DNA from: Mercurialis annua | Lineage: Eukaryota > Streptophyta > Magnoliopsida > Malpighiales > Euphorbiaceae | NCBI RefSeq assembly: GCF_937616625.2 | Contig: NC_065577.1 | Span: 43,367,001 to 43,431,000 of the forward strand | Length of the DNA: 64,000 nucleotides | Direction of reading: 5' to 3' | In this document: one piece after another, positions 24,626 through 36,313 of the stretch | Position numbering within the stretch: position 1 is the stretch's first letter | Layout of the letters: every line of letters starts with the position of its first letter | Notes under the pieces: generated by a model | Told to the model about the DNA's origin: nothing | The model's input: only the letters and a program-made list of their open reading frames with translations | Database searches by the model: none | Translations under genes and position numbers: made by a program

Positions 24626-24799
24626 AACCACATCTCATAGTCATGAGACGCCATTGAAATAGTCTCATTATCTTTATTACATTAAAATTAACCGATTGAA
24701 TTTAATTCAGTCGAAAATCGACTATAACCCGATTCGAATGGAGAAAAGTAAAAATAATTATCCGGTCGATATTTTTTCAAATTTTTTTTCAAAAAAATT

Positions 24800-25760
24800 T
24801 CCTGAAGGAAAAGCATGTTTCTCCTTTTCCGAGATACCCGCCGCCACTGTCCGACGGTAATTTTTTCCAGAATTTTTTTGAAGGATCAGGCTCATCCTCT
24901 TTCGAGGCACCCGCTGCCGCCGTCTGGCGGAAATTTTTTTCGAATTTTTTTAATCCCTATATTTTTTCAGAAATTTTTTTTCGATTTTTTCTGGATTTTT
25001 TTTTTCAACGGTAATTTTTTTCCGAATTTGTTTTTTGAAGGATTAGTTTCCTCCTCTTCCGATGTAACCGTTTCGACAATTTTTGTTTTTTCATTTTTTT
25101 AATCCACATATTTTTTCTGAAATTTTTTTTCCGAATTTTTTCTTCTGGAGGATCAGACTCCTCCTGTTCCGAGGTACCCGCTGTCGGTGTCTGACCGGAA
25201 ATTATTTTTCGACAATTTTTTTTGAATTTATTTTAATCCACATATTTTTTGAAAAAAAAATTCCGAATTTTTTTTTCTTCAAAGGATCAGGCTTCTCCTC
25301 TTCCGAGGTACCCGCTATGGCTGTTCGACAAAAAAAATTTTTGACAATTTTTTTTTTCAAATTTTTTTTTCTAGAGGATCAGGCTCCTATTTCAAGGTAT
25401 CCGCAGACGCCATCCGACTGAAATTTTTTTTCCGAATTTTTTTAATCCACAGATTTTTCCGAATTTTTTTCCAGGAGGATATGGCTCCTCCTCTTTCGAC
25501 GTACCTACTGAAGCCATCAGACGAAATTATTGTTTTCAGAGGAGGAGATTCTTAGATACCCGCCGCCACCCCCCGATAGAAATTTTTTATTTTTATGATT
25601 TTTTCTAAATAAAAATTACAAAATTTTTGAAAAAAAATCCGTTAGAGGACAGCGACGGATACCTCGGAAGAGAAAGATCAGGTTCCTCCTGAGGAAAAAA
25701 TTTTTTGTCGGAGGGCGGCGGCAAATACATCTGAAGAGGAGGAGCAAGCTCCTTTTTTCG
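24800..25760. repeat. Degenerate T-rich tandem array with GC-rich cores, last units inverted
   Basis: About ten diverged copies of a GC-rich core (AGGATCAGGCTCCTCCTC followed by CCGAGGTACCCGC) are separated by long T-runs ending CCGAATTTTT. Cores start near 24824, 24902, 25060, 25171, 25301, 25391, 25497 and 25553. Two further cores near 25643 and 25711 are in opposite orientation (GGATACCTCGGAAG). Spacing ranges from about 55 to 160 bases. Small reading frames here are artefacts of the T-runs. Confidence 0.75.
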
Positions 25761-26299
25761 GGAATTTGTTTTTGAAATTTTATATTGGAAAACTTTAAAA
25801 AATTATTCGGATTAATTATAAAAAATAATTAAATTTTTTTAAAAAAATTGGAAAATTTTCGTGTTGAAAAACTATTTCTTTCAAAATTTTGGTTTGGTTT
25901 TATTTAAAAAAAATGGAAATAGAATTGTTCGGATAAATTTGATTTTATAAAAAATTTATTTTTCGGTTCGATTTTGAACATAAAAAATTTAGTTACATTA
26001 TAATATAAACCAAACTAAAAAAATTAACCAGTTCAAGATTTTTTGTATTACTTTCAAAATTTTGATTCTATTGGTTTGGTTCGATATAAAAAAAAAATAT
26101 TTTTTGAATTATTATTTTTAAAAATATTAATTTTTTAAAAAATAGAAAATAGAAAATTGATTATTAGTTAAATATTATATATATTGAGAGTTCAAATTTT
26201 TTTGTTTATCCAAACAATAAATTTGAAATTCATGGATTTGAAATGTAAAATTTGAAATCCAAATTTGAAATTCAAATCCATGTATCTAAACACACTCTT

Positions 26300-26530
26300 A
26301 AAGAATTCGGAAGTGTCCAATAAAGACCAAGTTTCCTAGTTACACCTTACCAAACTGCGACCTTGCAAAATTACAATGCATGAACAAATGGCTTTGAGTT
26401 TCATCCATACCACAAAGATCACATCCCGGTTAGCATAAGAAACAATCAATCGATGAGCTAAGAATGAATGCCTAGGAACTCAATCATGCAGTGGTAACCA
26501 AATGAAGAATTTTACCCTTGGAGCAGCAGA
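26300..26530 (-). pseudogene. Relic of a LINE zf-RVT domain
   Basis: On the minus strand one frame reads KFFIWLPLHD, followed after a stop by HSFLAHRLI. The next frame then reads CDLCGMDETQSHLFMHCNFA, the zinc-binding Cys/His cluster found at the C-terminus of plant L1-like reverse transcriptase proteins. One stop and one frameshift are present, so it is a dead fragment. It is unrelated in frame to the larger LINE at 41-44 kb. Confidence 0.7.
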
Positions 26531-26647
26531 TGTCTAACTCGCCATGAAAGGAGCTGCCGGAAACAAAGCAGCAGTCACCGCACCAGATTGGGCTGCAGCA
26601 AAACGTGGAGAAACGTCTGAACAGCTGCAGAAGCAGAATGGACAGCA

Positions 26648-26791
26648 GCTGAATACAGAGCAGCAGCTTGAACAAAACCAGAACCAGAATGAACAACAGC
26701 AGTAAGAGATTAAACAACAGCTGAATACAGCGCATCAGCTTGAACAAAACCAGAACCAGAATGAACAACAACAGTAAGAGATTGAACAGCA
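26648..26791. repeat. 72 bp tandem repeat, two copies
   Basis: The units 26648-26719 and 26720-26791 share AGCTTGAACAAAACCAGAAC and CAGTAAGAGATT with few differences. Partial CAGCAG-rich pieces extend to both sides. Stop codons interrupt the plus-strand frames, and no gene is supported in this stretch. Confidence 0.75.
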
Positions 26792-27137
26792 GCTAAACTA
26801 GAAGAAGGAAGCAGTTTCGAAATGCTTCCCATCGTGAAAGACTGATTCACAGACCTCCATAAGGTGACGTCTTCAGCCAGAGAATTCACATGGAGCTGCT
26901 GAAACTGGTGGTGCAATATTCAATTAATTTGACTAACCAAATTCTTAACACTTTCAACTCCAATTGGAATTTTATTAACGAGCTAACTGAATTATCCAGA
27001 ACTTGTATTTGAACTTAAACCAAAATAGATTGGTTAATTAGGTTGAAGGCAACCAGTAGTAATTAGAATGAATGAAGAATGTGTTTACATACAGAGTACA
27101 TAGGATACAAAAGTTTGATAAAGTTTAGAGTTTGAAA
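26792..27137. other. Intergenic, 3' flank of the GNAT gene
   Basis: No gene or repeat recognised apart from weak CAGCAG-like remnants on the left; probable GNAT 3' UTR on the right. Confidence 0.4.
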
Positions 27138-28154
27138 CTAGTCTTGCGAAGTTGAAAGGGCCTTATCAGCTAGTGGAGCAGCACCTTCTTGTGGTTGAGC
27201 ATACATCATTGTAGTGGAACCCAATATGTCATCTCCAAAACCACATGCTCCAAAGAACAACCTAATCCAAACATATAAAACATTATTTGAGAATCAAATA
27301 CTATTAGGCCGTTGGTTCATGGAATGGAATAGTATGGAATGGAATTGCAATTGTATAGAATAATTATTCCATGAATCAAAGTCGAGAATAGTCATTCCAT
27401 AAGGAATAGCTGTTCCATTCCGCAGACCTTAATAGATGCATCAATCACGGAAGAAGGAAGCAAATCACCTCTGATCGGCAGAACAAAGGGCGGCAATATC
27501 ATAAATGTCTTTACTGGTGAGAATTCTGGAGCAAATGTGAGAGATGATAAGATAGAGAGTAGAGAGTAAGTGTAGATTTAGTAGAGAGGAGAGGAGAAGA
27601 GAACCTAATGATTTTGTGAACAATCATCTTTCCAATTCCCATTCTGCGCATGGGAGGGATAACCTGAGAGCAACACCATCAATGACTATATCAGCATTAA
27701 AATTAAATAGAAGAATGGGATTTAGCATTACCACAACATCGTAGATGGAAGCAGTCAATCCCAAATCAGAAACAGCGCGGCCAAAGCCAATGAGCTGGGA
27801 CTTGGAGGGAGACACCATACCCACAGGGAAAGGAAGAAACGGAGGAGGTGAATGCTGTAAATTGGCAAAGACGGAGACGAGAAGAGAGGTATGGGAGAGG
27901 GCGAGACGGAGCTTATTTAAATCAACAGCTGCTGAAGAGTGGTTGCAGGAGGCGAAGAGGTCCCTGAGGTGCAGTGGGTTAACATGAGATGGATTAACGG
28001 AGATGTAAATGGGTACTCTTCTTTTGCCTCTTCCTCTGCTGTTTGCCCATTTTATTTCCATGCTCGTTTTGCAACCCCTACCATTTGAATTTGAATTTGA
28101 ATGACACCCCATCGGCATCGGAATCGGAATCGGAATCTGCATCATCATCATCAC
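27138..28154 (-). CDS. GCN5-related N-acetyltransferase (plant GNAT1/SNAT-like)
   Basis: Acetyl-CoA-dependent acetyltransferase of the plant GNAT group that includes plastid GNAT1 and serotonin N-acetyltransferase-like proteins. Four exons fit in phase: 28154-27732, 27663-27605, 27525-27469 and 27261-27138, giving 220 residues. YISVNPSHVNPLHLRDLFASCNHS, LVSVFANL and GFGRAVSDLGLTASIYDVVV define the N-terminal half. The acetyl-CoA pyrophosphate loop is RRMGIGKMIV (R/Q-x-x-G-x-G/A). DIYDIAALCS, FFGACGFGDDILGSTTMMY and a Pro/Ala tail complete the fold. The N-terminus starts with five Met codons and an IPIPIPMPM repeat from simple-sequence DNA, so the true start is uncertain. Intron 3 contains a MITE. 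The substrate cannot be read from sequence. Confidence 0.9.
27307..27428. mobile_element. Tourist-like MITE in a GNAT intron
   Basis: A 122 bp element that starts GGCCGTTGGTTCATGG and ends CATTCCGCAGACC is flanked by TTA at 27304-27306 and 27429-27431. Internal GGAATAG-type motifs link it to the copies at 10.77 and 24.42 kb. It lies wholly inside the intron between GNAT exons 3 and 4. Confidence 0.6.
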
Positions 28155-28294
28155 TCCCCTCTATCACTTCTTTTTTTGGTAATAAAAAAAGTATTATTGG
28201 TATTTAAAAATATAATTATAAAACCCTCTCTTCCTCTAAACAGTACTAGTACATAATAAAAATTGAAGAGAAAGAAACCCTACTGAGCTACCAA
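28155..28294. promoter_or_regulatory. Compact bidirectional promoter
   Basis: Only 140 bp separate the GNAT start codon (minus strand) from the helicase start codon (plus strand). The interval contains AT-rich sequence (TATTTAAAAATATAATTAT near 28200) and a CCCTCTCTTCCTC pyrimidine patch near 28224. Both transcripts must start in or overlap this interval unless a start codon is misassigned. Confidence 0.55.
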
Positions 28295-31200
28295 ATGGAC
28301 AAAGGCGCTTCCTTTCTATTCGCTGGCATCACTTTCGATAAGAAGAAGTTTTCCGGCGACTTCTCCCGATTCCAGGTCCTCCATATTTTCCTTTACTCTT
28401 TTCTTTTTCTTTATCAAAACTTTATTCTTCAATCCTTTTGCTGCTGTTCAGGAGAAAAAACAGATTACTGATAATGATAATGATAATGATAATGATGATT
28501 TGCGCTCACTCCAAACCACAATTTCAGAGCCACTGCAACAGCAACTGCCTCTTAACAAGAAGAAGCGGAAACATGCTACTTCTTCTGGTACTTATTACTT
28601 TTAAGTTTCTTTTTTTTCTTTTATCATGTATGCAGTATAATACTATTGTTTTGCTTGCACTGTGAATGATTAACAATTTCAGTTCATTTGAAACAAAAAA
28701 AAAAACAAACAAACAGAAACGGTGGAGGGTTTTAATGTCTTTAAGGCTTCAAAGTCTTTAGCTTTGGCAGCAGATGAACATAACGACCAAGATGATCAAA
28801 CACACCACTCTTCTTTGAAGAATAAGAACAAGCAAATTGAGGTCTTTCTTTTTCCCACTTCCTTTTCTTCATTGTCTGCTGCTTAACTTTCATTATCCTT
28901 CTTAATTTCTTGATGACATTAGAGAGATGCTCTTTTAAGGAAAGAGTATGGCATTCATGTATCTGGGGATAACGTCCCTTCCCCACTTCACAATTTTGCC
29001 GAGCTAAGCTCCAGGTATTACCCTGTCTTCCTTTTTATTAAAAAAAATAAATGATAGCCTGTATAATTCTTCGGTTTATTTTTGATGAATTAAGCTGCAT
29101 CTCAGAGTTCTATCCTCCAATTTTTTGTTACTATGACGTGAGCTTTTTCATTTGTGCACAACAAGTGTTGGCATTATCTTATGTGTTACTTTTAGCTTTC
29201 ATCTAAATCCTCTACTTTTCATGTTGAAAGGTTAGACTACTGTTTTCTTCTTCTTCTTCTTCTTCTGGTTTGAAATGCTTATAATACTGGATACACTGGG
29301 TTTCTATTATGTCTATGCTTTCTATTTCATTGGGTCAGTCATCGCACCCCAATTCTCCTTCATGTTTCTCTCCTTTTCTTCATTGCTGTGGTTTCTGTCT
29401 CAGTCTTCCTCTTATTGTGTGTTTAAATGTCCGATGTTCATTTCATTGGTCGGTTTGCTTACTGTTATAGTTCTGTAAAGTACTGTGATTGTATCTAGTC
29501 CACTTCTTTTGTTCCTTGCTCCATTTATAAGATACATCAAACTTCATATTGTGTTTATGATAATTATCTGTGTGTCAGGTTGCCACTTTTCTAACTGGAA
29601 AATCAAATTTATGGTCCATTTGCAGATACGATTGCGAGCCTTATTTATTACACAACCTGGTTGAACTTGGATTTATGGAGCCAACTCCAATTCAAAGGCA
29701 GGCTATTCCAGTCCTCCTATCTGTATGGTCTTTCACTTAAGCTATATTCTGCTATGACTGATTTTTACTCCCTCTCTTAGTTTTGAGTTCCATATGATAA
29801 AAAAAATCGTATGAAAATGACAAAGATTTAGTTAGTCTGCAAAAATAATTATACAGGCAAAATTGAGGGCATTGATTGGTGGTTATGTGCTATTTTTTTT
29901 TTGAAATCATTCTATGTACTTTAGCTATTTTGTTATTTTTGCATTGTAGGGCCGAGAATGCTTTGCTTGTGCCCCAACTGGATCCGGGAAAACCTTGGCT
30001 TTTATTTGTCCAATGTTTATGAAACTTAAGGTACTGTTTAAGCCTTTGAGGTTTTGAAATTGCTATTTCACAATCTCCTCTAATGAACTTTTCCATTAAC
30101 AGAATTCGTCAAAGGATGGTATTAGAGGTGTTATCTTGTGTCCCACGCGTGAATTAGCTTCTCAGACAACAAGAGAGTGCAAAAAATTGACAAAAGGAAA
30201 ATTATTTCATATTAAGTTGATGACCAAAGAACTTTTAAGAACTGCTGATTTTTCAAAGTTGCGATGCGATATTCTCATATCAACACCGCGTCGGTTACAG
30301 ATAGCTATCCGCAAGAAAAAGGTGGACCTAAGCAGGTGGGTGCTCATTAATCATGCAAACTTTTGTTAATGTAATACCAAGACAACTGTTTGAGACCCCA
30401 AACCACAATTTCAATGATAGTCTTCTAATAGACCATTCATAACATTTTAAGGGATATTGTAGAAGAAACTGTTGAAACGCAAGGGGCTTTCCCCCTCTTT
30501 TCCTCTTCTAATTAACCTAACGGACAAATCATAGTTCCAAAATATTTGTCTCATTTTATCTTAACCTACTTGTCCGTAGGTATATATCGGTGAATGTCAT
30601 GATGTGCAACTACTCACATTATTTAGTTTCACTATAATTTGCATACATCTTTGATCAAACTACAGTTGCTCTATAAGTATCCAATAATGAACTATTTGGT
30701 TGTACTGCTTCACTAAGTGAATTTTATTATATGTTATGATCAAACAATGGACGATTTACCAATGTTTCATTCCTTTTCTTGTTTTCCCTCTCCCTCTACT
30801 TTATTTCTTTATTTCTTCCCTTATCTTGTGTGAGGAGAAAAGAAAAGAAACAGAAAACAAGCTTTATGCTTGTTTTGTGTAATAGACACATGTATGGAGG
30901 ATGTTTTTTTTATTACATTTTATTCTTCTAATGCATTTATTACGGAAATAGGAAAACATACTTGTAATTTTGATTCCGTTGGTTTTCTTAAAGGATTGCT
31001 TAACTTTAGCAAAAAGCTTTCTATCTTTGCTATTCCTGATTCTTATTTTTTCCTTATGATCGAGCAATGATGGTTTGTTTGCAAATCATTATACATTTTA
31101 GTGAAAGAAAATGAATCTACATTGTGATATGTTTGCTCATATATTTTGGTTGGCATGTAGGGTTGAATATCTTGTTCTGGATGAATCTGACAAGCTATTT

Positions 31201-33394
31201 GAGCTTGGCTTGTTGAAGCAGATTGATTCTGTAGTCAAAGCATGCTCAAACCCTTCAGTTGTACGTTCATTGTTCAGTGCTACTCTGCCTGATTTTGTTG
31301 AGGAGCTTGCACGTACAATAATGCATGATGCTGTCAGAGTAATCATTGGCAGAAAGTGAGTATTACCTTTTTTTACTAGGGAATGCAGTGCAATTTCTTT
31401 GATATGCATACTTTATGTGATCTCTTGAACAGGAATGCTGCTTCTGAAACAATCAAGCAAAAGTTAGTTTTTACTGGAAGTGAAGAAGGGAAACTGATTG
31501 CACTTCATCAAAGTTTTTCAGAGGTATGCTGCTAATATACATCTTAGCAAAGCGTCTTGTATCTTTTTTTTTTCCCTGAAGGCTGAGTCTGGCTGAATTC
31601 ACATGCTCTAAGTTATACAAAGGAGGTTTGCCTATGTTTCTTAGGATGACTACTCCTTTGGTATGTGAACTCATTGGATGATTTTGAACAATGAATCTCT
31701 ATCCAACACCAATATCCAAAGGGGATTCCCTTGGACAATAGAGATCTCATTCATTGTGAACTAGCAAGTGCAGTTTCTATTATGTTTCATTTGATATCTT
31801 AGCAAGTGCTGCTCCAATGGATACAATAGTTTGGGCCCTTCTCTACGTCTTTAACAGATAACATATTTAGCTCCTGATAGTAGTTCTATGCATTTGAGAT
31901 AGTACTTATTCAAGTCCTTAGGAATTAAGCATGAATGACGTTTTGTTTTGATGTGTATTTCTTTATGTTAATGCTTCCAACTATTCTTGAAACATCTCAT
32001 ATTTTTGACTAACTTTTATTCTATTGTATCTCATGATTGACAGTAGAGTCTGAACCCACCAGTATTGATTTTTGTGCAAAACAAGGAACGTGCAAATGAA
32101 TTATTTGAGGAACTGAAATTTGACAGCATTAGAGCTGGTGTTATTCATTCTGATTTGACTCAATCACAGGTACCCCATTTCTGCTCTATTTTGTACTTGA
32201 TTTTCTTTTTATATAAGCTCATATGTTTGTGTTTAAGAATGAAAATACAGATCATGTGAGAGTTCTGGTGTCCGGTGGTACCAGGTCTCTAATAGCTCTG
32301 CTCTGTCTTATTGTTAATGAGATGTATAATACGCATTTTCTTTGCACTTACTCTATCCTAGATACTCAGTTTACACTAACCTTTTGTATTGAATGCAGCG
32401 TGAGAATGCTGTTGATGATTTTAGAGCTGGTAAGACGTGGGTCTTGATTGCGACTGATGTTGTTGCTCGTGGTATGGATTTCAAAGGGGTCAATTGCGTG
32501 ATAAATTATGACTTTCCAGATTCTGCTGCTGCTTATATTCACAGGATTGGTATAGTTTTTCAGTCTTCAACTTTTTTTTGCCTGTATTAATTAGATGTGC
32601 AGTTAATTGTATGCCTTGATATAATATTGGATCTTGATCAGCTTCAGAACCGCATTCTGGAGCCCTTAGCCTTAAACCTTTTCTCATCTGTTTGATCTAG
32701 AAGTGCTGTTAGCAGATCAGTTTATTTCCCACTTCCAAGTCAATGTAGTCAAATAATTAATTGATTTCCTGTGCATTGGACCATTAATAGCCTCTAAACA
32801 ACCAACATGTTGTCGATGCATCAACTAATTCTTTCCTTTAGAATGGCTTTAAATATTAAATTGACTGTTTCCTGGAGCTTGAAGAGCTCTGCTCTCTTCA
32901 GCTGGCTTGAAATTTCGGGTCACTGGCATATACTAACCTAACTACAAGGCTGATATTTGATATATTTAATGCATTTTTGTTTACGTAAATTTTCCTTAAG
33001 AATGATTGAAACTTCAGCTGGCTTGAAATTTCGGGTCACTGGCATATACTAACCTAACTACAAGGCTGATATTTGATATATTTAATGCATTTTTGTTTAC
33101 GTAAATTGTCCTTAAGAATGATTGAAAGCACTGCCCTTTTTCTTTCCCGGAAATCTTTACTGACTTTTTGCTGATATCTCAATAGGACGGTCTGGCAGAG
33201 CAGGGAGGACCGGAGAAGCTATTACATTCTACACAGAAAATGATGTTCCAGTTTTACGTAATATAGCTAATGTTATCACAGGATCTGGCTGTGAGGTTCC
33301 TTCTTGGATCATGGCTTTGCGCAAGGTGAAGTGGAGAAAGCACCGTCCAAAAAGAGATTCGATTTCAACAAAACCAAAAGGCCTTGAAGATTGA
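28295..33394 (+). CDS. RH57: DEAD-box ATP-dependent RNA helicase, DDX52/ROK1 type
   Basis: Expected to act in nucleolar small-subunit ribosome assembly, like yeast Rok1. Twelve exons fit in phase: 28295-28375, 28452-28587, 28717-28841, 28923-29014, 29626-29722, 29950-30030, 30103-30335, 31161-31355, 31433-31523, 32047-32169, 32399-32549 and 33186-33394, giving 537 residues. Motifs in order: Q motif ([13 protein letters not shown]), I (APTGSGKT), Ia (PTRELASQ), Ib (TPRRL), II (DESD), III (SAT), IV ([11 protein letters not shown]), V ([11 protein letters not shown]) and VI ([13 protein letters not shown], assembled across the last junction). DESD instead of DEAD is normal for DDX52/Rok1. Exon 2 has an Asn-Asp run from a GATAAT repeat. 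Exon 10 uses the second of two closely spaced AGs (32045-32046), because the first would put a stop in frame. Confidence 0.93.
32896..33127. repeat. 116 bp tandem duplication in the last helicase intron
   Basis: Unit 32896-33011 is repeated at 33012-33127 with about one difference (AATTTTCC versus AATTGTCC). It begins CTTCAGCTGGCTTG. Splice sites are unaffected. Confidence 0.92.
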
Positions 33395-33766
33395 AACAAA
33401 GATTCGAACAAAAATTACTAGAGTGTTTGCTATTCAAAAATTCTTAATATTTGAATTTGGATTGCTTTAGATACATAATTCCTAAACTTGTGATACAGTG
33501 CAAATTTTGCTGCACTTCTTGTTAGTGATCTAAACAAGGAAGAGGGTACTAAAACAACTAAACTAGCTGTATTGAAAAAGATGCAGAGCACTGTTTCACA
33601 CTTTTGATCGACTTTAAGATATAACACATCCTTCTGAGCTGCAGTCTCTTCTTCCTCGTGCTTCATTCCCAACAGCATTGCTTCCTGCTCTTCAAGCACA
33701 CCTACTGATATTATGATGATAAGGTTCAAGACGCTCAAATGCATATAGAAATGTTGAACTTTAAGT

Positions 33767-36313
33767 TTACTGCTCCAGCAGTAGCTCATAATTAGCTCCT
33801 TTCTTAATCATGTTCCTCTTGAGACTACTCAAAGTATCATACATCTCATTTGTCATCGGAGATGAACAACTCCCCGAAAAGAAAACATCTACCTTGTTTC
33901 TCACTTCTATCCAGCTACATCCCGGCGTTTTCTTCAATCCCTTCTCTTTCATTGATGCCCGTAGATTTGCTGCTCTATCCCACAATTCAGCATCTCCATA
34001 AAGATTCAATAGTTGGACATAATTGCTCCCTCCGCACGGTTCCATATTTAATAGATTGTTTGCTACAATTTCTCCGAGTTCAATATTTTGATGGTTTCGG
34101 CAGGAAGATAACAAAGATAGCCAGACACTCCTGTCAGGATCAATGGGCATCTTTTTTACAAAAACATAAGCATCATCTAACCGTCCTGCACGACCATAAA
34201 GATCAACTATGTTTACATAATGGTCCATCCTTGGATCAATCCCATACTCATTTTTCATCAACTGAAATAGTTGTAGGCCTTCTTGAACCAAACCAGAGTG
34301 GTTGCAAGATGACAACAGAGAAAGAAAAGTAATATGATCAGGTTCAACTCCACAACTTTGCATTTCATTAAATAACTTGATTGCTTTGAAGCACGCTCCA
34401 TAAGATCCATAACCTGCAATCATCGTATTCCACGTTACCAAGGTCGCCTGAGACATGTTCTGGAAAATAGACTCTGAATATTTCAAGAACCCACACTTGA
34501 TATACATATCAATTAAGGCATTCTCCACTTGAATATCAAATGGTATACAGAGTCTGATCAAGTATCCATGTACACTTTTTCCTTTCAGCAGTGCTGCAAC
34601 TGTTGAGATGGCAACAAGAACACTAGTAAAGGAGAAAGAATCTGGATAAAATCCATTCCCCATAATTTGAGAAAATAGTCTGATGGACAGCTCTGGGAGA
34701 TCATTCTTGCAGTAGCCGGAGATAATAGAATTCCAAGACACAAGATTTTTAACGGACATTTCAGAAAATACATTTCCGGCTCTTTCTGGAAAACCAAATT
34801 TGGCGTACATATCTAACAGTGAACTTGCAACAAATAAATCCAATTCCAGTCCACTTTTAATAACAAATCCATGAATTCCACAACCTAATTCTACCTTATC
34901 TAATCCAGTACAAGTACTGATAATGCTCGCCATAATATCAGAGTCGGGTTTCACCCCATTTGCCTCCATTGCTCTGAAAAAGTCCAGTGCTTCTTTGTAT
35001 TTACTATTTTGGTTAAAACCCGATATCATAGAGCCCCATGTAACCACGTCTCTTTCCTTCATTGTGCAAAAAATCAAACTAGCATTATCAGTTTCTCCAA
35101 ATTTACAGTACATAGTCAAGAGTGCACTTTGTATAGTGATGTTACTTTCTGCAGCTACCTTCACAATCTCTGTATGCATTGACCTACCAATATCATAAAT
35201 TCCAACCGTACTGCTTGATGTTAAAACATTTAAAAACGTGAATGAGTCGGGAAGAATTCTACATGATCTCATCTGTTTGTATACTGCTAACACATTATAA
35301 GCATATCCATTACCAACATAAGCTGAGATTAGTGCATTCCATACTTCAATTCCTTTATCTGAGACCTGACTAAAAACTTTTTCTGCGAATTCAACTGATT
35401 GGCACTTGGCGTACATTGTCATAAGGGAAGTCAGAACGTAAGGATCATAGTCAAACCCCACCTTAATCACATCACAGTGAACCTGCACGCCAAAACTCAG
35501 AGACTCGCATTGACTGCAAGCACTTACAGCACTAGTAAATGAATGTGACACAAGTTTTACATTCTCATTTTTTGCTAATAAATATGACTCCAAACTGTTC
35601 TCCCACAGTCCATTTTCTGCAAAACCTCTAATGACCACGTTCCAAGCTACAACATTGCTCTTATCTTTCAGCTCTTTGAACACAGACCATGCAACTGTTG
35701 GCGTACCACAACTAAAGTACATATCAATGAGTGCAGTCTCCAAGAAAGGATCAGCATTCAACATGTTTCGAATAATGTAACCATGAATATGTTTCCCTAC
35801 CCTGTACCCTATATGCCCATCACCCAGTAGAATGCACAAGGAGTAGGCATCAGGCCTAACACCGAACAACTGCATACGATAAAACTGAGCAACACCTTCT
35901 TCGTGACAGCCAAAACGGAAATACCCATCCATGATAGAGTTCCAAACTGTGATATCATGCCCGCTTTTTTCAGGCAATTGATCAAACACGTGAAGTGCAT
36001 CAGTGAGAGGCCCACATTTGACATACATGTTAATGAGTGAAGCAGTGATGAAGTGATCAGAGCATAACCCTGCGGTGATGATATTAGAATGGATAATTTG
36101 TCCATACTGGATATTTGAAAGAGAAGCACAGGCCTTGAGGAGTGAAGGGTAGGTGAATCTAGTGGTATGAAAAGTAGGATTGTTGGAGTAGAGTTGCAAG
36201 GCTTCTGTGTGTTGCCGTTGCTGAACCAACCCTCTGATTTCAGAATTGAGCAAGGATGTTAGGGACAAAGGACCAGAGTTAGATGAAAGGTTTCGGGAGA
36301 AATACATGTCCAC
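33767..36313 (-). CDS. PLS-class pentatricopeptide repeat protein with E-type C-terminus
   Basis: An intronless 848-codon gene. Organelle RNA-binding proteins of this class usually direct C-to-U editing or RNA processing. Repeats of about 31-36 residues run almost the whole length with the usual consensus (VWNSIMDGY, VTWGSMISGF, SWNSIISGY, TWNTMIAGYG), alternating P, L and S types. The C-terminus has the E region (GCSWIEVRNKVDVFFSGS, then MYDTLSSLKRNMIKKG) and stops without a DYW deaminase domain. Length and order resemble Arabidopsis At2g40720. It is convergent with the helicase, whose stop lies 372 bp away. The first ~20 residues are Ser/Leu-rich and could be an organelle presequence. The RNA target cannot be stated. 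Confidence 0.92.
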   Translation of the reverse strand: MDMYFSRNLSSNSGPLSLTSLLNSEIRGLVQQRQHTEALQLYSNNPTFHTTRFTYPSLLKACASLSNIQYGQIIHSNIITAGLCSDHFITASLINMYVKCGPLTDALHVFDQLPEKSGHDITVWNSIMDGYFRFGCHEEGVAQFYRMQLFGVRPDAYSLCILLGDGHIGYRVGKHIHGYIIRNMLNADPFLETALIDMYFSCGTPTVAWSVFKELKDKSNVVAWNVVIRGFAENGLWENSLESYLLAKNENVKLVSHSFTSAVSACSQCESLSFGVQVHCDVIKVGFDYDPYVLTSLMTMYAKCQSVEFAEKVFSQVSDKGIEVWNALISAYVGNGYAYNVLAVYKQMRSCRILPDSFTFLNVLTSSSTVGIYDIGRSMHTEIVKVAAESNITIQSALLTMYCKFGETDNASLIFCTMKERDVVTWGSMISGFNQNSKYKEALDFFRAMEANGVKPDSDIMASIISTCTGLDKVELGCGIHGFVIKSGLELDLFVASSLLDMYAKFGFPERAGNVFSEMSVKNLVSWNSIISGYCKNDLPELSIRLFSQIMGNGFYPDSFSFTSVLVAISTVAALLKGKSVHGYLIRLCIPFDIQVENALIDMYIKCGFLKYSESIFQNMSQATLVTWNTMIAGYGSYGACFKAIKLFNEMQSCGVEPDHITFLSLLSSCNHSGLVQEGLQLFQLMKNEYGIDPRMDHYVNIVDLYGRAGRLDDAYVFVKKMPIDPDRSVWLSLLSSCRNHQNIELGEIVANNLLNMEPCGGSNYVQLLNLYGDAELWDRAANLRASMKEKGLKKTPGCSWIEVRNKVDVFFSGSCSSPMTNEMYDTLSSLKRNMIKKGANYELLLEQ

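Noticed and set aside
24815..25421. Phe-rich reading frames in the T-rich array
   Set aside because: They come from T-runs in a tandem repeat; no domain and no conserved frame.
26484..26916. Minus-strand ORFs rich in Leu/Phe near 26.6 kb
   Set aside because: They are readings of a 72 bp CAG-rich tandem repeat with stops in every plus frame and no domain.
31161..31355. DESD in place of the DEAD box in the helicase
   Set aside because: DESD followed by KLFE is the normal motif II of the DDX52/Rok1 subfamily, not a mutation.
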